Source: an uncultured Prevotellaceae bacterium
GTDB taxonomy: Bacteria; Bacteroidota; Bacteroidia; Bacteroidales; Bacteroidaceae
Length of the DNA: 10,590 nt
Reading direction: 5' to 3'
NCBI GenBank assembly: GCA_946644025.1
Contig: CAMPCG010000073.1
Span: 1 to 10,590 of the forward strand
Shown: positions 1-5,473 of the stretch, one piece after another
Position numbering within the stretch: the first letter of the stretch is position 1
Layout of the letters: the number at the start of each line of letters is the position of its first letter
Program-made: the position numbers and the translations under genes
The notes under the pieces: model-generated
What the model was told of the DNA's origin: nothing
Databases searched by the model: none
Seen by the model: the letters and a program-made list of their open reading frames with translations, nothing else

Positions 1-276
1 GAGGTTGCGCAGGCTCTCCTTGTAGACCTCTATCTGCTCGTCGCGGTCGGGGCCGGCATACTTGATGGTCTCTACCACGGGCAGGCTCTCCACCACGCTC
101 CAGCGCATACCGTAGCTCTCGATGTACTCGCGCAGCTCGCGTATCTTCTCGCGTGTCCAAACCTGGCCCAGGGGAACGTCGTGAAGGGCGGTGACGATGC
201 CCTCAACACCTATCTGTCTCAACATGGCAAGCGTGATTTTATCTTTCTTGCCAAACCATCTCCATGTTCTTTCCAT
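1..276 (-). CDS. uxuA: Mannonate dehydratase, N-terminal part (runs off the left edge)
   Basis: This is the first 92 codons of a gene that continues beyond position 1. The product opens MERTWRWFGKKDKITLAMLR and continues with GIVTALHDVPLGQVW and WSVVESLPVVE, which match the conserved N-terminal strands of UxuA (WRWYG, GIVTALHD.P.GEVW, WSVVES.PV). The visible part ends in the RDE..E.YK.SLRNL segment, also typical of the family. UxuA is a cytoplasmic metal-dependent enzyme that dehydrates D-mannonate to 2-keto-3-deoxy-D-gluconate in the glucuronate branch of hexuronate catabolism; full-length family members are roughly 390 residues. The ATG at 276 is chosen because the family similarity starts at that methionine. 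The catalytic residues lie mostly in the missing part. A good promoter lies about 90 bp upstream. Identification is by recognised family motifs, not a database search. Confidence 0.9.
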   Translation of the reverse strand, partial: MERTWRWFGKKDKITLAMLRQIGVEGIVTALHDVPLGQVWTREKIRELREYIESYGMRWSVVESLPVVETIKYAGPDRDEQIEVYKESLRNL

Positions 277-309
277 TGTAGATTAGCGTATATTAAAATG
301 GTTAAACTT

Positions 310-357
310 CGTTGAACTATCTTCCACAACGAGGGGCCATCCAAACTCCCGGCCCCT
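310..357 (-). promoter_or_regulatory. Two adjacent hairpins in the uxuA 5' leader
   Basis: The predicted uxuA transcript starts near 361 and has a leader of about 85 nt. It would contain two consecutive hairpins. The first pairs 351-357 with 332-338 (AGGGGCC/GGCCCCT, 7 bp, 12-nt loop). The second pairs 327-331 with 310-314 (CGTTG/CAACG, 5 bp, 12-nt loop). No U-tract follows the first stem, so it does not look like a simple terminator. I do not recognise a known riboswitch class; a role in message stability or translation is possible but unproven. Confidence 0.35.
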
Positions 358-367
358 AATTTTTGCG

Positions 368-398
368 CAAAGGTACAAATAAAATGCGAAAAGACAAA
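368..398 (-). promoter_or_regulatory. Bacteroidetes-type promoter for uxuA
   Basis: Read on the minus strand, TTTTG (398-394) is followed after 18 nt by TACCTTTG (375-368). This fits the Bacteroidetes sigma-ABfr consensus of a -33 TTTG/TTG box and a -7 TAnnTTTG box. The start of transcription would fall near 361, upstream of the uxuA ATG at 276. Confidence 0.7.
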
Positions 399-491
399 AC
401 TCCGTTACTATTTTTTAAGTATTATGTTCGCCCACCCGTTATTTTTCGTGCTGTGCGGTTGAAATTTGCATGAACTGGCAGGTTGCATAAA

Positions 492-582
492 GGGGTGGGA
501 GGTGAGGGGTGAGAGGTGAGAGGTGAGAGGTGAGACTCGCCGCAGGACATTCCTCCCACCCCTCACCCCTCACTCCTCACCC
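492..582. repeat. G-rich/C-rich imperfect inverted repeat with 7-bp tandem units
   Basis: The left arm 492-520 and the right arm 554-582 are complementary at about 24 of 29 positions. The left side includes five tandem 7-bp units, GGTGAGG then four GGTGAGA, at 501-535. The right arm is made of CCTCACCC-type units. The G-rich strand could fold as a hairpin, but the sequence is low in complexity, so arm alignment is partly degenerate. No protein is encoded. Confidence 0.7.
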
Positions 583-654
583 CAGAGGTTGCCGATGTAA
601 AGAAAACTGACAGGAAAAAGCGGTCTGTAAAAGTCGCCTTCCAGAAAAATCGTA

Positions 655-722
655 TGCACAAATCGTCCGTTTTGTGCAGGTTTCGCCCCTTCAGAACCTG
701 CACAAACGGGCAGATTTGTGCA
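655..722. repeat. Long near-perfect inverted repeat (28-nt arms)
   Basis: Arm 655-682 begins TGCACAAATC and ends TTTTGTGCAGGTT. Arm 695-722 is its reverse complement at 24 of 28 positions, with 10 bp perfect at the outer end, 12 bp perfect at the loop end and four mismatches between. The loop is 12 nt (683-694). Each arm itself contains TGCACAAA and its complement, so smaller alternative stems are possible. There is no flanking T-tract as in a terminator, and both neighbouring genes are several hundred bases away. It resembles a REP/BIME-like palindromic element. Confidence 0.75.
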
Positions 723-931
723 GGAAACAGTCCTCTGAAGCGGCATTTTTAACACTTTTCTGCCTCTAAAACGAGTTTTTTGGAGCGTTTTTCTTGGTCG
801 TGAATGTCGCCGCCGGCGGTGGCCGCCGCACAGGATTTACGATGTGAAAATCGGGGTGAATCGTGGAAGTGTTTATAAATGAGCGCCTTCCGATTTTCTT
901 ACAAGCATAATCATGTCGTCACTGACGCATA

Positions 932-1036
932 GTCTGAACGGCTCTGACTGTGAGTTTGCTTACGGCAAAGCCAGGGTTTGAAGTAAGCAAAGTCAGGGTT
1001 TGAAGTAAGCAAACCCACAGTTTGAGCCGTCCAAAC
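932..1036. repeat. 32-nt inverted repeat enclosing a 41-nt loop
   Basis: Arm 932-963 (contains ACGGCTC and GTTTGCTTAC) and arm 1005-1036 (contains GTAAGCAAAC and GAGCCGT) are complementary at 27 of 32 positions; the inner 10 bp are perfect. The loop 964-1004 overlaps the tandem duplication at 972-1015, so the right arm shares its inner end with the second tandem unit. The element could extrude as a cruciform or fold as RNA. No gene crosses it. Confidence 0.7.
972..1015. repeat. Two tandem 22-bp units
   Basis: CAGGGTTTGAAGTAAGCAAA occurs at 972-991 and again, identically, at 994-1013, a period of 22 bp. Only the two junction bases differ (GT versus CC). Because the unit ends in TAAGCAAA, both copies can pair with TTTGCTTA in the left arm of the surrounding inverted repeat (932-963), giving two alternative stems with different loop sizes. 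Confidence 0.85.
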
Positions 1037-1255
1037 TCTAAAGGCGATTATTGCCCCTCAAAACTCGCTTCACCCGAGTCCAAGGGCACTTTCGTTCAGA
1101 ATTTCGGAGTTATGAGAAACCTGTTGTAAATATTTTTGTATTGTGCGCCCACCCCTTGCCAGTGTGGCGCAGCCCCCGTTCCAGCCCCTACTGAGAAGGC
1201 AACCGCACAGTACGTTATTTTTCGTAAAAAACGTGCCTATATTAAAAATAATGTG

Positions 1256-1263
1256 TAACTTTG
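1256..1263 (+). promoter_or_regulatory. Probable -7 box for the CotH-family gene
   Basis: TAACTTTG matches the Bacteroidetes -7 consensus TAnnTTTG and sits 43 bp before the ATG at 1307 in very AT-rich DNA. No clear -33 TTTG is seen at the usual spacing, so the promoter may be weak or need an activator. Confidence 0.6.
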
Positions 1264-1306
1264 CAGCGAAATTATTTGCATTGTTTATTAACAGTTTAAA
1301 GCTGAA

Positions 1307-4300
1307 ATGAGAAAACTACTACTATTGCTCTCCTTGGCCCTTCCGACAGCCATCTGGGCCGACCCCGATTTTTCCGAAGAAAAGAAATACCACATAGTCT
1401 GCGCTGAGTTCAGCGGCGGCTGCGTTGCCGACGGCGCCAGCGTCGGTCAGAGCACGCCGGTCTATTACTTGCAGAGCGCTACCACGGCCGAGGAGACCTA
1501 CTGGCAGATAGTCGACGAGGGCGGAGGGTACTTTTCCATAAAGAACTCAAAAACAGGACAATACATTACCTACAACGGTCAGCGACAGGACACGCCGCAG
1601 CTGCTGCGCTATGTGACGATGACCGCCACTAAGGACGGCGACAACTCGCTGTGGACGTTCGTCAGTCACTCCGACGGTGTATATGCCATACGCAATGCCG
1701 GGCAACCCGACCACCTGTGGGACGTGAGGCGAGACAGCTACTGCGTGGGCACCTATTCCAACAACGGCACGCCCAACACCAACCAGCAGTTCAGCATTTA
1801 CGACGCCCAGGGCAACCTCGTGACAGAGAAGCAGGAGACCGTCCCCACCCCCGAGGATATGTTCAACGTCTCGTCGTGGCTCGTGGCTACGACAGAGTCG
1901 CCCGACGGCTGGACCTTCCTGACCGATGCCTGGACCGACCCTGGCTTTGGCCAATACCGCAACGGCACGGCCAGCGTGGTGTCGCCCTTCCTGGAGCGAT
2001 GGAACGACAGCGCGTATGGCCCGCTGCCCGACAACGACCTCGGCCAGACGCTGAGCAACCTGCCGCAGGGAAGCTATGAGCTGGCGGCCGACGTCATTGC
2101 CGTGCTACAGGCGTCGAACAGCTGGTGGGGCAGCAGCAGCGAAGAAGTGGGCAGAGGCGTGTACCTCTATGGCAACGAACAGCAGACGGAGTGCGGCACT
2201 CGCAACGAGCGCCCCCAGCACTACACCACCACCTTCACCGTGAAGAGCGACGGAGAGGCAACGATAGGACTGAGCATCAGCGGCACCAACGCCAACTGGG
2301 TGGCCGTAGACAACTTCACACTCTACTACAAGGGCACACAGGAGGAACTGATAGCCGGCGAGAAGGCCAAGGTCAGGGCCGAGCTGCAGGACTACTTCGA
2401 CGCCGCCACGCTCGACGACCTCATCGACGACTGCAACGACGACTTCGCCGCCCTGGAGGAGCTGCGCCACAGTGCCGACAACCTGCCCACCATCGACCCG
2501 CTGGCTCAAGGGGCGAGAGACCTCGCCATAGACGGACAAGGACTGGCATGGGTGGAGAGCCTGGAGCTCTACCTCGTCAGCATACCCGAGAGCCACTTCA
2601 AGACAGACTACACAGCCGTCATCGACTATGAGCTGGTAGAGGGATGGGACACGCTGAAGATAAACGGCAAATACATCGCCCCGGGCGACAGCTACACTTT
2701 CAGCCGGGTGACGGCCGGAAAGACCTATTCCTTCACGGCAGCCAAGAAAGACGGTTCGACGAGAAACGTCAAGCGAGTCACCTTCACCTCCCTGCCCGTC
2801 GTCAGGCTCTACGGCTCGTTCAGCAATAACTACAGCGACGGACGCATACAGGTGATGGAGACAGACCTGGGCTATATTCCCGACCTGCTGAACATGAAGG
2901 CAAAATGGCGCGGCGGCATCACCAACGGAAACGACAAGCACAAGCGCAACTACCACGTCAAGCTGAAGAACGAACTGGGCGACAAGCTGGAACAGTCATT
3001 CTTCGGCCTGCGCAACGACAATTCGTGGATACTCGAGTCGTGCCAGGTGGACATGAGCCGCATACGCAACCGCGTGCTCACCGACCTCTGGAACGACTTC
3101 TCCACCCCACCCTACTACATCGACAAGGACGACCGCGCCATGACCGGCACACGCGGGCAGTTCGTCGAGCTCATCCTTAACGACGAGTATCGAGGCATCT
3201 ACTGTATGACCGAGAACATGGACCGCAAGCAGCTCAAGCTGAAGAAGATAGACGAAACGGCAGCGTCAGACTACATCGAGGAGGCCACCCACGGACAGTT
3301 ATGGAAGGCCAAGGACTGGAGCTACGCCGTCTTCATGGGCCCCAACCGAGGCGACTATTACCCGGCCGACTATCTTACCACCCCCAACCCGAACAACTCC
3401 ATGTGGGACAAGTACGAGGTGAAGTACCCCGACTTCGAGGACTACGGCTACGTCACCGACTGGTCGACGCTCTACGATGCCGTAGACTTCGTATGCTACT
3501 CCGACGATGACACCTTCCGCGAGGAGGTGGCCGAATACTTCGACATTCCGGTGTTCATGGACTACTACATACTCATGGAGACCATCCTCGCCACCGACAA
3601 TCACGGCAAGAACCAGTTCTTCGCCGTATACGACAAGCAGGAGGACAAGAAAATCACCTTCGCCGTATGGGACATGGACGCCACCTGCGGCCAGCGATGG
3701 AGCGACCAGTACTACCACTGGGACGGCATGAAGCCCGAGCAGGACTATGCCCGCTACATCTATAACAACGAGCACGGCGAGAACAACCTCTACAAGCGAC
3801 TGCGCGATACCGATGCCGACGACTTCAACATGAAGATGCGGCTGCGTTACCGCGACCTGCGCAAGAACTGGCTCGCCACCGACAAGATACTCTCACGCTT
3901 CAGCACCTACCTCGAGCAATTCAAGCTCTGCGGAGCAGCACAGCGAGAGTACAACCGCTGGAACGGCGACAGCGACATTGCCGGACACACCCTGAACTTC
4001 GACACCGAGATGGACTATCTCACCGACTGGTTCACGCGCCGCATGAACTATCTCGACACCACGCGCTTCGACATCGCATCACTGCCCAGCGACGAGCCCC
4101 TCAAGGGCGACGTGAACGGCGACGGAACGGTCGACGTGGCCGACGTCTCGGCCATCATCGACGTCATGGCCGGCGCCACCATTCCCGACGCGTCAGCCGC
4201 CACCATTCCCGCCGACGTCAACGGAGACGGCACCGTCGACGTGGCCGACATCTCTACCGTCATCACCATCATGGCCACCCAGCCTCAGCCCCTCTCAAGG

Positions 4301-4312
4301 GTTGGGCTTTAA
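1307..4312 (+). CDS. Secreted CotH-kinase-family protein with N-terminal binding modules and C-terminal dockerin
   Basis: A 1001-residue exported multidomain protein. Residues 1-18 form a signal peptide with a likely cut after IWA; there is no lipobox cysteine. Residues 25-170 resemble a ricin-like beta-trefoil ([36 protein letters not shown]). Residues 185-343 look like a jelly-roll, carbohydrate-binding-type domain ending [14 protein letters not shown] short acidic helical linker (345-395) and a beta domain (400-500) lead to the CotH domain at about 515-920. Seen there are KWRGG near 533, [19 protein letters not shown] (619-637), DNHGKNQFF (764-772) and WDMDATCG (788-795), matching the CotH pattern; D764 and D789/D791 are the likely catalytic and metal-binding acids. 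B. subtilis CotH is an atypical secreted-protein kinase. A duplicated type I dockerin covers 934-990, with calcium ligands D935/N937/D939/D943/D946 and D970/N972/D974/D978/D981, followed by an 11-residue tail. lpxD follows closely. The substrate is unknown; the lectin-like calls are less certain than CotH and dockerin. Confidence 0.88.
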   Translation: MRKLLLLLSLALPTAIWADPDFSEEKKYHIVCAEFSGGCVADGASVGQSTPVYYLQSATTAEETYWQIVDEGGGYFSIKNSKTGQYITYNGQRQDTPQLLRYVTMTATKDGDNSLWTFVSHSDGVYAIRNAGQPDHLWDVRRDSYCVGTYSNNGTPNTNQQFSIYDAQGNLVTEKQETVPTPEDMFNVSSWLVATTESPDGWTFLTDAWTDPGFGQYRNGTASVVSPFLERWNDSAYGPLPDNDLGQTLSNLPQGSYELAADVIAVLQASNSWWGSSSEEVGRGVYLYGNEQQTECGTRNERPQHYTTTFTVKSDGEATIGLSISGTNANWVAVDNFTLYYKGTQEELIAGEKAKVRAELQDYFDAATLDDLIDDCNDDFAALEELRHSADNLPTIDPLAQGARDLAIDGQGLAWVESLELYLVSIPESHFKTDYTAVIDYELVEGWDTLKINGKYIAPGDSYTFSRVTAGKTYSFTAAKKDGSTRNVKRVTFTSLPVVRLYGSFSNNYSDGRIQVMETDLGYIPDLLNMKAKWRGGITNGNDKHKRNYHVKLKNELGDKLEQSFFGLRNDNSWILESCQVDMSRIRNRVLTDLWNDFSTPPYYIDKDDRAMTGTRGQFVELILNDEYRGIYCMTENMDRKQLKLKKIDETAASDYIEEATHGQLWKAKDWSYAVFMGPNRGDYYPADYLTTPNPNNSMWDKYEVKYPDFEDYGYVTDWSTLYDAVDFVCYSDDDTFREEVAEYFDIPVFMDYYILMETILATDNHGKNQFFAVYDKQEDKKITFAVWDMDATCGQRWSDQYYHWDGMKPEQDYARYIYNNEHGENNLYKRLRDTDADDFNMKMRLRYRDLRKNWLATDKILSRFSTYLEQFKLCGAAQREYNRWNGDSDIAGHTLNFDTEMDYLTDWFTRRMNYLDTTRFDIASLPSDEPLKGDVNGDGTVDVADVSAIIDVMAGATIPDASAATIPADVNGDGTVDVADISTVITIMATQPQPLSRVGL

Positions 4313-4324
4313 TTTATAATTTTT
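4287..4324 (+). terminator. Weak terminator-like hairpin at the end of the CotH gene
   Basis: AGCCC (4287-4291) can pair with GGGCT (4304-4308), or alternatively CCCT/AGGG at 4290-4301. This is followed by TTTAATTTATAATTTTT. The stem is short and overlaps the stop codon. It may reduce, but probably does not abolish, read-through into lpxD 29 bp downstream. Confidence 0.3.
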
Positions 4325-4341
4325 CAATTATTCAATTATTC

Positions 4342-5376
4342 ATGCAGTTTACAGCCAGACAAATTGCCGACATGATCGGCGGACGTGTCGAAGGCAACGA
4401 GCAAGCCTCCGTACACACTTTTGCAAAGATTGAAGAGGGCCAGGAAGGCGCGCTGTCGTTTCTCTCCAACCCCAAATATACTCACTACCTCTACAATACA
4501 CAGTCGAGCATCGTGCTCGTCAACGACGACCTCCAGCTGGAGCAGCCCGTGGCGGCGACGCTCATCCGCGTGCCCAATGCCTACGAGGCCGTGGCCAAGC
4601 TGCTGCAGATATACGAGAGCATCAAGCCGCGCAAGACGGGCATCGACCCCCTGGCCTCCGTGTCGCCCAGTGCCACCCTCGGCAAGGACGTCTACATAGG
4701 TCCCTTTGCCGTCATCGGCGACGGCAGCACCATCGGCGACGGCACTCAGATATACCCCCACACCGTCATCGGCGACGGCGTGACCGTCGGAGAGCGTTGC
4801 CTGCTCTATCCCAACGTCACCGTCTATCAGGGATGCAAGATAGGCAACGCCGTCACCATCCATGCCGGCAGCGTCATAGGTGCCGACGGCTTCGGCTTCG
4901 CACCCAACAGCGAGGGCTACGACAAGATCCCGCAGATAGGCATCGTCATCATCGAGGACAACGTCGAGATAGGCGCCAACACCTGCATAGACCGCTCCAC
5001 GATGGGAGCCACCGTCATACGCCGGGGCGTGAAGCTCGACAACCTCATCCAGGTGGCCCACAACTGCGAGGTGGGCGAGAACACCGTCATGTCGGCACAG
5101 GTGGGCATGGCCGGCAGCACCAAGATAGGACAGTGGTGCATGGTCGGCGGACAGGCTGGCTTCGCCGGACACATACACGTGGCCGATAAGACTTTCGTTG
5201 GAGCGCAGTGCGGCGTCATCAGCAACACCAAGGGCAACGAGCAGCTCATCGGCTCACCCGCCATGGAGCCCAAGACCTACTTCCGCGGCATGGCCATACT
5301 GAAGCATCTCCCCGAGATGTACCGCGAGCTGGCACAGCTGAAACGCGAAGTAGAGGAACTGAAACACAATTCATAG
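4342..5376 (+). CDS. lpxD: UDP-3-O-acylglucosamine N-acyltransferase
   Basis: LpxD transfers a 3-hydroxyacyl chain from acyl carrier protein to the 2-amino group of UDP-3-O-acyl-glucosamine, the third step of lipid A synthesis, in the cytoplasm. The 344-residue product is close to the E. coli length (341). Residues 1-95 are the uridine-binding N-terminal domain ([23 protein letters not shown]). From about 100 to 300 there is a run of hexapeptide repeats forming a left-handed beta-helix ([20 protein letters not shown]). The catalytic histidine is probably H240 in [16 protein letters not shown], and GADGFGFAP (180-188) is also diagnostic. The C-terminus (318-344) is helical, as in trimeric LpxD. 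The start at 4342 gives the conserved N-terminus. The gene lies 29 bp after the CotH gene with no obvious promoter of its own, and a terminator follows, so the lpxC-fabZ and lpxA genes that often accompany it in Bacteroidetes are absent here. Confidence 0.96.
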   Translation: MQFTARQIADMIGGRVEGNEQASVHTFAKIEEGQEGALSFLSNPKYTHYLYNTQSSIVLVNDDLQLEQPVAATLIRVPNAYEAVAKLLQIYESIKPRKTGIDPLASVSPSATLGKDVYIGPFAVIGDGSTIGDGTQIYPHTVIGDGVTVGERCLLYPNVTVYQGCKIGNAVTIHAGSVIGADGFGFAPNSEGYDKIPQIGIVIIEDNVEIGANTCIDRSTMGATVIRRGVKLDNLIQVAHNCEVGENTVMSAQVGMAGSTKIGQWCMVGGQAGFAGHIHVADKTFVGAQCGVISNTKGNEQLIGSPAMEPKTYFRGMAILKHLPEMYRELAQLKREVEELKHNS

Positions 5377-5419
5377 CTCCAGTTCCTAAACCCACAGACA
5401 TTCAGGCGAGAAAGTTAAA

Positions 5420-5460
5420 GCGGCATCCCACACCAGCGTGGGATGCCGCATTTCGTTTTT
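5420..5460. terminator. Bidirectional intrinsic terminator between convergent genes
   Basis: GCGGCATCCCAC (5420-5431) and GTGGGATGCCGC (5438-5449) form a perfect 12-bp stem with a 6-nt loop. On the plus strand it is followed by ATTTCGTTTTT, ending lpxD transcription. On the minus strand it follows the stop of the 836-residue gene (5474) and is trailed by the T-containing CTTTAACTTTC, so it probably serves both genes. Confidence 0.88.
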
Positions 5461-5473
5461 CAATTTCAGGGTT

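Larger units (their letters stand above)
277..1306. other. Gene-free 1-kb stretch between divergent uxuA and the CotH gene
   Basis: No convincing coding sequence lies here. From left to right it holds the uxuA leader and promoter (277-398), a low-complexity inverted repeat (492-582), a near-perfect 28-nt inverted repeat (655-722), a GC-rich 10-bp palindrome CCGCCGGCGG (810-819), a 9-bp inverted repeat GAAAATCGG/CCGATTTTC (846-854 and 890-898), a 32-nt inverted repeat enclosing a 22-bp tandem duplication (932-1036), then AT-rich DNA with the promoter of the CotH gene. The density of dyad symmetry is much higher than in the other intergenic gaps of the window, which suggests one or more non-coding repeat elements. 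That they are dispersed genomic repeats is inference. Confidence 0.6.

Noticed and set aside
492..520. G-quadruplex
   Set aside because: Only three runs of three or more G are present close together; a fourth would need a two-tetrad form, so the evidence is weak.
570..755. Minus-strand reading frame of 61 codons as a small protein gene
   Set aside because: Its first codon is GTG, it has no nearby promoter, and most of it is the translation of the 655-722 inverted repeat and the C-rich tract. The amino-acid pattern is explained by the palindrome.
972..1015. CRISPR array
   Set aside because: Only two directly adjacent units with a 2-bp junction; no spacers and no cas genes.
2105..2956. Minus-strand frame of 283 codons opposite the CotH-family gene
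   Set aside because: Val-rich antisense shadow without recognisable motifs.
4336..5178. Minus-strand frame of 280 codons opposite lpxD
   Set aside because: It overlaps lpxD, an unmistakable gene on the other strand; its composition is the mirror of the hexapeptide repeats.
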